From Bacteroidaceae bacterium (GTDB lineage: Bacteria > Bacteroidota > Bacteroidia > Bacteroidales > Bacteroidaceae), in assembly GCA_900771425.1 (NCBI GenBank), contig CAAGNV010000057.1:1-43884 (forward strand): a stretch of 43,884 bases of DNA, in the 5' to 3' direction. Positions 17,589 to 24,540 of this stretch are shown here, piece by piece. Within the stretch, counting starts at the first letter, position 1, and every line of letters starts with the position of its first letter. Under the pieces are notes generated by a model, which saw nothing but the letters and a program-made list of their open reading frames with translations, was not told where the DNA came from and ran no database searches. A program made the position numbers and the translations under genes.

Positions 17589-19295
17589 TTATGAGCAGAG
17601 CATGAGTATGATGATTTGTGCCGTCACGATGCGCAGGAACATTGACAGCGGATAGACGGTCGAGTAGCCGACTGACGGGATGTCGTTGCCGGTAGTCATC
17701 GTTGAGTAGGCGAGTGCCGGTGGGTCGGTTGACGCTCCTGCCATGATGCCCATGAGCAGGCAGTAGTTCTCCTTGTAGCGTATGCGGGCGATGGCACCCA
17801 TGATTAGGAGCGGAATGGTCGTGATGAGGAATCCGTACAGCACGTACATGAGTCCGCCGTTCATTACAGTCTCGATGAATGTGCCTCCCGCCTTGATGCC
17901 TACGGAGGCAAGGAAGAGGACAAGTCCGATGTCTCGGATCATGAGCGAAGCCGAGTTCGTCGTGTATGCAACGAGCTTAAGCTTGAAACCGAAACGGCCG
18001 ACAAGTATTGCTATAATCAACGGACCTCCTGCCAGACCGAGTTTTACCGGCATTGACATTCCCGGTATGCTGAATGGTAGGCTGCCAAAAATGATGCCGA
18101 TGAAGATACCGATGAAGATGGTGAGCAAGTTTGGCTTGTCGAGACGTTCCTTGTGGTTGCCACATTTGTTGGCAAAACGCTCAATGGCATCGGTCGGACC
18201 TACCACGACGAGTTTGTCACCTACCTGAAGTGTTACGTTTGGATGAGCGAAGAGTTCGATGCCGGAACGGAAAAGTCGGGTGACGTTGACTCCGTACATG
18301 CTGCGCGGATGCATGGCACCGAGTGTCTTGCCGTTTATCTTGTCCTTCGTGACGACTATGGTCTTGGTAGTCATAGGTACGTCCATTTCCTCCCAGTTGA
18401 CGTTGACTGTCTTGCCTATGAAGGCCGTGATGGCATCGGCATCTTCCTCGGCACAGACTATGAAGAGCTGGTCGCCAAGGTGGAGTATCGTGTCCTTGTT
18501 AGGCAATGTGACGTGCCCCTCGTGAAGGGCACGCGACACCACGAATTCGCGGCCGAAATAGTGCCGGATTTTCAGGATGCTCTTGCCTTCGATTGCAGGG
18601 TTGCATACCTCGATGTGCATGAGGTGGGGCTTCATTGCGGCCTGTGCCGACTGGCTGTTTTCAAAATCCTCGGTCTCTTTCTTTATGTTAATCTTGAACA
18701 GTAACCTGATGAGTATGATGCTGCCGATTATGCCGATAACGCCTAAGGGATAGGCACAGGCATAGCCGTTGGCTATATTCGGAATGCTGCCGCCGAGGTG
18801 TTCTGCTCCGATCTGTTCGAGGGCTGCATTGGCAGCACCGAGACCTGGCGTGTTGGTGACTGCACCGCAAAGCACGCCTACCATCATCGGCAGTGACTGA
18901 GGGTCGCTTCGGTCGCAGAAAGCATAATAGAGGGCAAGCATCACGGCAATGTTGAGCATTACCACGCCGAGGGCTATGCTGTTCATCTTGATGCCGCCTT
19001 GCTTGAACGATGTGAAAAATGATGGTCCTACCTGCAGACCGATACTGTAAACGAATAGTATGAGTCCGAAGTCCTGAATGAAGTTAAGTACTACGGACGG
19101 TTCTGTAATACCTCCGGCATGGAGCATGTGGCCGGCGACAATTCCTGCAAATAGCACGAATGTGACACCGAGACTGACACCTCCGATCTTAATCTTTCCC
19201 AACAGCACGCCCACAGAAATAATAATGGCGTAGAGCATTATGATATGTGCAATGCTGGAACTGTCGGTGAACAATGATGTTAACCAGTCAATCAT
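17589..19295 (-). CDS. YidE/AspT-type transporter with two RCK_C domains
   Basis: At 568 residues this is a full-length member of the aspartate:alanine exchanger (AAE) family. Two hydrophobic halves (about 15-200 and 385-568) flank two RCK_C (TrkA-C) regulatory domains: about 213-285 (IEGKSILKIRHYFGREFVV and LGDQLFIVCAEED) and about 298-370 (INGKTLGAMHPRSMYGVNVTRL and VGDKLVVVGPTD). The helix motif GVLCGAVTNTPGLGAA and its mirror GIMAGASTDPPAL are typical. Family members exchange dicarboxylic amino acids or acids; here the neighbouring malic enzyme suggests a C4-dicarboxylate substrate, as an inference. It is first in the operon with the regulator and malic enzyme, behind a TAnnTTTG promoter at 19335-19342. 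Confidence 0.9.
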   Translation of the reverse strand: MIDWLTSLFTDSSSIAHIIMLYAIIISVGVLLGKIKIGGVSLGVTFVLFAGIVAGHMLHAGGITEPSVVLNFIQDFGLILFVYSIGLQVGPSFFTSFKQGGIKMNSIALGVVMLNIAVMLALYYAFCDRSDPQSLPMMVGVLCGAVTNTPGLGAANAALEQIGAEHLGGSIPNIANGYACAYPLGVIGIIGSIILIRLLFKINIKKETEDFENSQSAQAAMKPHLMHIEVCNPAIEGKSILKIRHYFGREFVVSRALHEGHVTLPNKDTILHLGDQLFIVCAEEDADAITAFIGKTVNVNWEEMDVPMTTKTIVVTKDKINGKTLGAMHPRSMYGVNVTRLFRSGIELFAHPNVTLQVGDKLVVVGPTDAIERFANKCGNHKERLDKPNLLTIFIGIFIGIIFGSLPFSIPGMSMPVKLGLAGGPLIIAILVGRFGFKLKLVAYTTNSASLMIRDIGLVLFLASVGIKAGGTFIETVMNGGLMYVLYGFLITTIPLLIMGAIARIRYKENYCLLMGIMAGASTDPPALAYSTMTTGNDIPSVGYSTVYPLSMFLRIVTAQIIILMLCS

Positions 19296-19334
19296 AATCT
19301 TTTCCTAAATCAATCCTTATTTTTAAAACCGCTG

Positions 19335-19342
19335 CAAAGGTA
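19335..19342 (-). promoter_or_regulatory. Bacteroidetes -7 element for the YidE-type operon
   Basis: The minus strand reads TTCGTACCTTTGCAG, containing TACCTTTG (TAnnTTTG). The transcript would start near 19328, about 33 nt before the start codon at 19295. Confidence 0.75.
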
Positions 19343-19599
19343 CGAATAAATTATGAATAATTATAGATGTCGTCAATGATATTTGTGCTTAGTATATAAT
19401 TTCTCGTTGCTATGTATACCTTTTTTATAATATAGGATGGATATAATGCCACGTCGTGTGGTCACTATGTATGTGGCATGTCGGTTGGACTGGGATTGCT
19501 CATAGATATAACTCCGTATTCAGCTTTGGTACCTAATCCATTCTTTACCGGCAACTCATCCATTCTTCGTCGCCGCCTCTCCTTTTTCTATCTTGCAGC

Positions 19600-19704
19600 C
19601 TATCGAAAAGTGACTGACACGTCGGTGCAGTTTACTGTCACGTCGGTGCAGTAAACTACCGCGACGCAGTTTATTACTACACCGACGGCGTAGTAAGATG
19701 TATT
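19600..19704. repeat. Array of 21-nt repeats with alternating inverted cores
   Basis: Units of 21 nt start at 19600 (degenerate), 19621, 19642, 19663 and 19684. The second and third units begin GTCGGTGCAGT. The unit at 19621 holds CAGTTTACTG and the next holds its inverse CAGTAAACT, so AGTTTACTG (19629-19637) pairs perfectly with CAGTAAACT (19649-19657) around an 11-nt loop. Later units diverge (GACGCAGTTTATTAC, GACGGCGTAGTAA). It lies in the 720-bp divergent gap between the YidE-type gene and the PerR-like gene, which holds no other gene I can support. Confidence 0.75.
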
Positions 19705-19724
19705 ATGTGTGATATATATTTGTT

Positions 19725-19832
19725 CAAGTTTCGCTTGGTTCTTAAAAATGACTAGTAGAGCCACCACTGACGTCAGTCCTTGGCGGCAAGCACAGCGGCG
19801 CCTTGGAATGGTGGCCCCCATAACGAAACTTG
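19725..19832. repeat. 108-bp element with 9-nt terminal inverted repeats
   Basis: CAAGTTTCG at 19725-19733 is the exact inverse of CGAAACTTG at 19824-19832. Inside, GCCACCA (19760-19766) pairs with TGGTGGC (19809-19815), and CTGACGTCAG is a palindrome. A similar CGAAACTTGAATT string occurs at 1641-1653 near another repeat patch. The unit may be a small MITE relic or a structured RNA; no coding potential is seen. Confidence 0.45.
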
Positions 19833-19946
19833 TACTCTTATTGAAGCTGCCGCTACTTGTAAATCGGTACTCCTATCGACATGGCATGGTCTGTGCCGAC
19901 ATGTAAGTGTGTAAGTCGTAGAATGTGGGTATTTCAAAAGAAATTT

Positions 19947-19961
19947 TTGTAATGATTATAA
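19947..19961. promoter_or_regulatory. PerR-box-like operator
   Basis: TTGTAATGATTATAA matches the PerR box consensus TTATAATNATTATAA at every defined position but one (G for A at position 3). It lies 17 nt upstream of the -33 element of the PerR-like gene, consistent with autoregulation of the regulator-rubrerythrin pair. Confidence 0.7.
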
Positions 19962-19978
19962 AAAATAGTAGATTAGTT

Positions 19979-20008
19979 TTTGTATGAATGAAAAAAATAC
20001 TATCTTTG
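19979..20008 (+). promoter_or_regulatory. Promoter of the PerR-like gene (-33 TTTG, -7 TATCTTTG)
   Basis: TTTG at 19979-19982 and TATCTTTG at 20001-20008 are separated by 18 nt, close to the Bacteroidetes spacing. Transcription would start only a few bases before the ATG at 20016, so the mRNA may be leaderless or nearly so. Confidence 0.75.
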
Positions 20009-20015
20009 CAACGAA

Positions 20016-20444
20016 ATGACAAAGGCAGAAGAAAAATTGGCAGAAAATGGTCTCAGTATCACCCAACCAAGAGTGGCAATTCTGAACTATCTCATGGAGC
20101 ATCACACCCATCCGATAGTTGATACTATCTACAACGATTTGAAACCAGAATTGCCTGGAATGTCACTCACGACAGTTTACAACACCGTGAAACAATTCAG
20201 TAAGATGGGAATGATACAGATGCTGACAATCGATGAGCGTCATATATGTGTTGATGAAAATACATGTCCTCATGGCCATTTACTCTGCGAGAAATGTGGT
20301 AAGGTCGTAGATGTTCCGATTCAGGGAATGTCGAAAAAGAAGATGATTGACGGCAACCTTATCCACGAAGTCCACCATTACTACAAGGGAATCTGCAAGG
20401 ATTGTCTATACAGTTCGGAACAGGACGAAATAAAGCAGAATTGA
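20016..20444 (+). CDS. Fur-family transcriptional regulator, PerR-like
   Basis: This 142-residue protein has the Fur winged-helix domain (QPRVAILNYLMEHHTHPIVDTIY, then MSLTTVYNTVKQFSKMGMI) and a C-terminal dimerisation domain. Two CxxC pairs, CEKC (91-94) and CKDC (127-130), form the structural zinc site. Histidines near HICVD and CPHGHLL and in IHEVHHYY are candidate regulatory-metal ligands. A near-perfect PerR box lies upstream, and the gene 42 bp downstream encodes a rubrerythrin-type peroxidase, so a peroxide-sensing repressor (PerR) is more likely than an iron-sensing Fur. Fur versus PerR is inferred from context. No earlier start is possible given the promoter position. Confidence 0.9.
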   Translation: MTKAEEKLAENGLSITQPRVAILNYLMEHHTHPIVDTIYNDLKPELPGMSLTTVYNTVKQFSKMGMIQMLTIDERHICVDENTCPHGHLLCEKCGKVVDVPIQGMSKKKMIDGNLIHEVHHYYKGICKDCLYSSEQDEIKQN

Positions 20445-20486
20445 AATCTATTCAATATTATTAACTTTTTAAAATTATTATTTATT

Positions 20487-21047
20487 ATGGCTAAGAAATG
20501 GGTATGTCCTGTTTGTGGATATGTACATGAAGGCGAAACAGCACCTGAAAGATGTCCACAGTGTAAAGTTCCTGGAGAGAAATTCAAGGAATTGGTAGAT
20601 GAAAAACTAAACTTTGTTACAGAACATGTACTCGGAGTGGCAAAAGAAATCCCTGCAGGAGCAGAAGGCGAATTCGTACTTCAGGGATTGAAAGATCATT
20701 TTGCAGGTGAATGCACCGAAGTCGGTATGTATCTGGCAATGTCACGTCAGGCAGACCGTGAAGGATATCCTGAAGTAGCAGAGGCATTCAAGCGTTATGC
20801 TTTCGAAGAGGCTGAGCATGCAGCTAAGTTCTGTGAACTTCTCGGTGAACTTTGTTGGGATACAAAGACAAACCTCGAAAAGCGTGCAAGTGCTGAAGCA
20901 GGTGCATGTGATGCTAAGATGGAAATCGCCAAGATGGCAAAGAAACTCAATCTCGATGCTATTCACGATACGGTACATGAAATGGCTAAGGACGAAGCCC
21001 GTCATGGCTGTGGATTCCAGGGATTGCTCAATCGTTACTTCAAGTAA
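20487..21047 (+). CDS. Reverse rubrerythrin (NADH peroxidase type)
   Basis: The 186-residue protein has an N-terminal rubredoxin-like Fe(SCys)4 site, with Cys7/Cys10 in CPVC and Cys23/Cys26 in CPQC. A ferritin-like four-helix domain with diiron ligands follows (GECTEVGMYLAM; FEEAEHAAKFCE; AKDEARHGCGF). This order, rubredoxin first, marks reverse rubrerythrin, which reduces hydrogen peroxide to water in the cytoplasm of anaerobes using electrons from NADH via partner reductases. It follows the PerR-like gene and is followed by a clear terminator, making a two-gene peroxide-defence unit. Confidence 0.93.
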   Translation: MAKKWVCPVCGYVHEGETAPERCPQCKVPGEKFKELVDEKLNFVTEHVLGVAKEIPAGAEGEFVLQGLKDHFAGECTEVGMYLAMSRQADREGYPEVAEAFKRYAFEEAEHAAKFCELLGELCWDTKTNLEKRASAEAGACDAKMEIAKMAKKLNLDAIHDTVHEMAKDEARHGCGFQGLLNRYFK

Positions 21048-21074
21048 TCAGCAACTCTCAATCCTCACCGATAC

Positions 21075-21105
21075 AAGGCCTGAACAAGTTCCATGTTCGG
21101 GCCTT
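21075..21105 (+). terminator. Rho-independent-type terminator after rubrerythrin
   Basis: AAGGCCTGAAC (21075-21085) pairs with GTTCGGGCCTT (21095-21105) across a 9-nt loop, an 11-bp stem with one G-U pair, followed by TATTGTGTT. It lies 27 nt after the rubrerythrin stop. Confidence 0.8.
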
Positions 21106-21185
21106 TATTGTGTTCGCCCGTACGAACGTACTCTAACGGGTGCAAGTTTCTTGTTATATGAGTTGGTCTTGTGTAATATGCAGAA

Positions 21186-21199
21186 ATACAGTACTGTAT
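21186..21199. repeat. Perfect 14-nt palindrome
   Basis: ATACAGTACTGTAT is its own reverse complement, with outer GCAGA and TCTGC (about 21180-21184 and 21203-21207) that can extend pairing. It lies between the rubrerythrin terminator and the tRNA 3' end. It may be a terminator-like stem for the tRNA transcript or a protein-binding site. Confidence 0.5.
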
Positions 21200-21262
21200 A
21201 CGTCTGCTTACTTTATGTTTTTCAGAAAAAAAAGAACCTCCAAGACTAACTTGAAAGCTCTT

Positions 21263-21339
21263 TGGCGGTGTGTACGAGACTCGAACTCGTGACCCCCTGC
21301 GTGACAGGCAGATATTCTAACCTACTGAACTAACACACC
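21263..21339 (-). tRNA. tRNA-Asp (GUC)
   Basis: On the minus strand, the acceptor stem GGTGTGT pairs with ACACACC, followed by discriminator G and encoded CCA (21263-21265). The D arm contains TTAGTTCAGTAGGTTAGAA. The anticodon stem-loop CTGCCTGTCACGCAGG shows anticodon GTC, and the T arm has GAGTTCGAGTCTC. The length is 77 nt including CCA. Confidence 0.97.
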
Positions 21340-21406
21340 GTTAAATTCTTTATGTTTGCATCCCTTAGTGAACCGTGTTGTTGGTGTCATTTCCGTTTTG
21401 CGAGTG

Positions 21407-21414
21407 CAAAGGTA
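21407..21414 (-). promoter_or_regulatory. Promoter of tRNA-Asp
   Basis: The minus strand carries TACCTTTG (TAnnTTTG). A TTTTGG -33-type element lies about 18-19 nt upstream of it (near 21433-21438). The transcript would start about 60 nt before the mature tRNA 5' end. Confidence 0.7.
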
Positions 21415-21555
21415 CGACATTTTTTGATACTACCAAAATATTTGCGAACTTTTTTAAAGTTTTTTGCATTTTTTTTTGTTTAGGCACTCTAAAACGGGTC
21501 TTCGCATTGCCAAATGCCGGCTTTTTATGTGTTTTGGGGATGAAACGTGCTTGCG

Positions 21556-22575
21556 TTAATTTGCGGCTTCGAACTCGTTGAGGAAGCGAAGGTCATTCTC
21601 GCTGAACATACGCAAGTCCTTTACCTGATATTTCAGGTTGGCAATGCGTTCTACGCCCATACCGAATGCGTATCCTTTATATTTTTTAGAATCGATGCCG
21701 TTGAGTTCGAGCACAGCTGGATCGACCATACCGCAGCCAAGAATTTCAACCCATCCGGTGTGCTTGCAGAATGCACAGCCTTCGCCTCCGCAGATGTTGC
21801 ATGAGATGTCCATCTCGGCTGATGGTTCTGTGAATGGGAAGTATGACGGGCGCAGACGAATCTGTGTTCCTTCGCCAAACATTTCGCGTGCGAATAATAG
21901 GAGTACTTGCTTGAGGTCGGTGAAACTGACGTTCTCATCAACGTACAGTCCTTCTACCTGATGAAAGAAGCAGTGTGCGCGTGCTGAGATTGCCTCGTTG
22001 CGATATACGCGTCCTGGGCAGATGATGCGGATAGGTGGCTGGGTGTGCTCCATGACGCGGCTTTGTACTGATGAGGTATGTGTGCGGAGTATTACGTCTG
22101 GATGGCTTTCGATGAAGAATGTGTCCTGCATATCGCGTGCAGGGTGGTCTTCGGCAAAGTTCATTGCACCGAAGACGTGCCAGTCGTCTTCTACTTCAGG
22201 TCCTTCTGCAAGGCTGAAACCGAGTCGTGAGAATATGTCGACGATTTCGTTCTTAACGATGGTCAGAGGGTGGCGTGTGCCGAGTTTGACAGGATAGGCT
22301 GTACGTGTGATGTCGATGTCGCAGGTATCGCTGTCGCTTGTTTCGAACGCAGCCTTGAGTTCGTTAATTTTGTCGAAGGCGCGTGTCTTGAGCTCGTTGA
22401 TCTTGATGCCAACTTCTTTCTTCTGTTCTGCTGGTACATTGCGGAAGTCTGCCATGAGGGCAGTGATGCTTCCTTTCTTGCTGAGGTACTTGATGCGAAG
22501 TGCTTCTATATCTTCTGCGTTGTGTGCTTCGAGGGCTTCTACTTCTTGAAGCAATGCTTGTATTTTCTCTAACAT
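21556..22575 (-). CDS. pheS: Phenylalanyl-tRNA synthetase alpha subunit
   Basis: This 339-residue class II aminoacyl-tRNA synthetase subunit charges tRNA-Phe together with PheT, which is not in the window. The N-terminal coiled coil (about 1-85) is followed by the catalytic core. Motif 2 carries RTHTSSVQSR, then CPGRVYRNEAISARAHCFFHQVEG. The glycine-rich motif 3 is GMGVERIANLKYQVKDLR. The length fits the family. Promoter TACCTTTG lies 30 nt upstream. The gene stands alone between tRNA-Asp and a divergent lipoprotein gene. Confidence 0.97.
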   Translation of the reverse strand: MLEKIQALLQEVEALEAHNAEDIEALRIKYLSKKGSITALMADFRNVPAEQKKEVGIKINELKTRAFDKINELKAAFETSDSDTCDIDITRTAYPVKLGTRHPLTIVKNEIVDIFSRLGFSLAEGPEVEDDWHVFGAMNFAEDHPARDMQDTFFIESHPDVILRTHTSSVQSRVMEHTQPPIRIICPGRVYRNEAISARAHCFFHQVEGLYVDENVSFTDLKQVLLLFAREMFGEGTQIRLRPSYFPFTEPSAEMDISCNICGGEGCAFCKHTGWVEILGCGMVDPAVLELNGIDSKKYKGYAFGMGVERIANLKYQVKDLRMFSENDLRFLNEFEAAN

Positions 22576-22604
22576 TATTCAGTAATTTTTTTATTAATTG
22601 TTTG

Positions 22605-22612
22605 CAAAGGTA
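22605..22612 (-). promoter_or_regulatory. Bacteroidetes -7 element for pheS
   Basis: The minus strand reads TTCGTACCTTTGCAAAC, containing TACCTTTG. It lies 30 nt upstream of the pheS start codon, and the AATTNNN heptamer tract begins 10 nt further upstream. Confidence 0.75.
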
Positions 22613-22622
22613 CGAATTTATT

Positions 22623-22697
22623 GCGAATTACGAATTGCGAATTAGGAATTATTGTTGATAATGTGTATTTTTTCACTTTTCACTTTTCACTTTTCAC
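22623..22697. repeat. Two adjacent four-unit heptamer tracts
   Basis: GCGAATT, ACGAATT, GCGAATT, AGGAATT occupy 22623-22650, and four exact TTTTCAC units occupy 22670-22697. Each tract is exactly 28 nt. They fill the space between the divergent promoters of pheS (22605-22612) and the DUF4348 gene (22707-22714), the second tract covering the expected -33 region of the latter. Confidence 0.85.
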
Positions 22698-22706
22698 TTT
22701 AATTTG

Positions 22707-22714
22707 TACCTTTG
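22707..22714 (+). promoter_or_regulatory. Bacteroidetes -7 element for the DUF4348 gene
   Basis: TACCTTTG followed by CAGCGTG matches TAnnTTTG. Transcription would start near 22720, about 10 nt before the place where the expected start codon of the lipoprotein should be (22732). Confidence 0.75.
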
Positions 22715-22775
22715 CAGCGTGTAATCATTAAATAAAAAGTTTACGAAACGTCTTTTAATATTATCGGTATTAGTC

Positions 22776-23531
22776 GTGCTGGCGATGCTTGCTTCGTGCG
22801 TTCATGGTGTCAGCGAAGATGAAAGCGACGAGGAAGGTGACTCTGTCGATGTTGACACGATGGTGATGGAACAACTCGACTTGTACGAGCCCATGGTCAT
22901 ACCAGAGTCGGCTGATGAGTTGTTTGACGACTTCTTTTACAGTTTCCTTGAAGACGATGATTTCCGCTCTAAACGCATCGCTGTGGATTTAGAGAATCAA
23001 AGTATTCTGATGAAAGAGGCTTACGTGGTCGTGTTCGAACGTGACGAGGACTTGAACATGCGCAAGGACACCACGGTCAGTTCTGTCGCTCTCGAATGGA
23101 TTAGCTGGCAGGATGAAAATGTCGATCACTATAAGTTTAACCGAAACGCCGGCGGACAGTGGATGCTCGACGGCATCGAGACGGAAAATATGGAACAGTT
23201 GCCTAATGGCAAGTTCTTCGGTTTCCTACGTGAATTCCTGACCGATGAAGACTTCCGTCTGGCATCGATAGATTTTCCTCTTACGTTCATTATAGCCCCT
23301 CAGGATGGTGACGAAGGCGGCGAGACACTGCTTGACGAGGAAAGTTGGGCTGAACTCTATAACGAACTGCCAGACCTGTCGTCGTCAATCGTATGCATTG
23401 ACTATGGACAGACCACCATCAGTCAGAACCGAAAGACCATGCTGCTGGAAGGACTGAGCAGTGGACTCGAGATGAGGCTGGTATTCGACCACTCAGACGG
23501 TGAATGGAAATTGATTAAGATAGAAGGGTAG
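22776..23531 (+). CDS. DUF4348-like lipoprotein; normal start codon apparently lost
   Basis: From the first usable codon (GTG, 22776) the protein has 251 residues, with two related motifs: FDDFFYSFLEDDDFRSKRI and FLREFLTDEDFRLASIDFP. These resemble DUF4348 of Bacteroidetes, of unknown function. The frame is open upstream to 22725 and encodes KKFTKR, then a hydrophobic run ending LAMLASC, a textbook lipoprotein signal with lipobox Cys. No ATG, GTG or TTG precedes it. The sequence AAAT-AAAAAG at 22730-22739 would become ATG AAA AAG if one G followed the T at 22733. Either a one-base deletion removed the start codon, or the assembly has an error. Starting at GTG 22776 would leave only MLAMLAS before the Cys and no charged n-region. 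murB follows 1 nt after the stop. Confidence 0.7.
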   Translation: MLAMLASCVHGVSEDESDEEGDSVDVDTMVMEQLDLYEPMVIPESADELFDDFFYSFLEDDDFRSKRIAVDLENQSILMKEAYVVVFERDEDLNMRKDTTVSSVALEWISWQDENVDHYKFNRNAGGQWMLDGIETENMEQLPNGKFFGFLREFLTDEDFRLASIDFPLTFIIAPQDGDEGGETLLDEESWAELYNELPDLSSSIVCIDYGQTTISQNRKTMLLEGLSSGLEMRLVFDHSDGEWKLIKIEG

Positions 23532-23532
23532 A

Positions 23533-24540
23533 ATGGCTGCTTTTCTATTAAAAAACGAAAACACTGAAAACGAAATGATTCCAATACACAATACTTTTGG
23601 CATTGAAGTCAAGGCAAAGAACTATATAGAGTACAGCAGCGAAGACGAACTCATAAAACTGATTCCTTCGCTCCGTGGAACCTCCTGTTTCCATGTAGGG
23701 GGAGGCAGTAATTTGCTCTTTACCCGAGACTTCGATGGAACGATACTTCACAGCGCCATTCGTGGCATCGAGGTCAACGGCGACTTGGTGCGTGTGGGAG
23801 CAGGTGTCGTGTGGGACGAGTTCGTAGAGTGGACCGTACAGAACGGGTGGAGTGGGGTAGAGAACCTCTCGCTTATACCAGGCGAAGTCGGAGCCAGTGC
23901 AGTGCAGAACATAGGAGCCTACGGAGTCGAGGCAAAGGACGTGATAGAGCGTGTGGAGTGCATCGACCTCACCGATGGCTCATGCCGTGTGTTCACCAAT
24001 GCCGAATGTAAATACTCCTACCGTCAAAGCATATTCAAGAACGAGGTGCGCGGACGCTATGCCGTGACTTATGTCACATACCGACTCAGCCGCACGTTCA
24101 CGCCAAGGCTCGACTATGGCAACATACGCGCCTCGCTGCCTGCCGACACTGAAGTCACCCCACGGTTGGTGCGCGACACTATTATTGGCATACGTCGTGC
24201 CAAGTTGCCCGATCCCGGCGTTCAGGGCAATGCAGGTTCGTTCTTCATGAATCCGGTCGTCAGCCGCGACCAGTTCCTGCAAATCCAGGCACAGTACCCA
24301 CAAATGCCGTTCTATGAAGTAGAATGCGGTGTGAAGATTCCCGCAGGATGGATGATCGAGCAATGTGGCTGGAAGGGCAAGGCTTTAGGTCCTGCTGCCG
24401 TACACGACCGCCAGGCACTGGTACTTGTCAACCTCGGCGGAGCCACAGGAGCCGACATTCTCAGTCTGTGCAATGCCGTTCGCCAGAGCGTACACGAGAA
24501 GTTCAACATAGATATTCACCCTGAAGTAAACATACTATGA
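23533..24540 (+). CDS. murB: UDP-N-acetylenolpyruvoylglucosamine reductase
   Basis: This FAD enzyme reduces UDP-GlcNAc-enolpyruvate to UDP-MurNAc in cytoplasmic peptidoglycan synthesis. The FAD-binding motif is VGGGSNLLFT, with SLIPGEVGASAVQNIGAYGVE-type loop residues near 115-135. The catalytic Ser lies in GNAGSFFMNPV, and the C-terminal HPEVNIL holds the conserved Glu. The length (335) and the extra loop fit the E. coli-type (type I) enzyme. The ATG at 23533 is 1 nt after the previous stop; the internal ATG at 23575, just before IPIHNTFGI, is a possible alternative start. It overlaps the next gene by 4 nt. Confidence 0.96.
   Translation: MAAFLLKNENTENEMIPIHNTFGIEVKAKNYIEYSSEDELIKLIPSLRGTSCFHVGGGSNLLFTRDFDGTILHSAIRGIEVNGDLVRVGAGVVWDEFVEWTVQNGWSGVENLSLIPGEVGASAVQNIGAYGVEAKDVIERVECIDLTDGSCRVFTNAECKYSYRQSIFKNEVRGRYAVTYVTYRLSRTFTPRLDYGNIRASLPADTEVTPRLVRDTIIGIRRAKLPDPGVQGNAGSFFMNPVVSRDQFLQIQAQYPQMPFYEVECGVKIPAGWMIEQCGWKGKALGPAAVHDRQALVLVNLGGATGADILSLCNAVRQSVHEKFNIDIHPEVNIL

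Noticed and set aside
19600..19906. Short overlapping open frames in the 720-bp gap
   Set aside because: They overlap the 21-nt array and the inverted-repeat unit on both strands, with no family features or suitable start signals.
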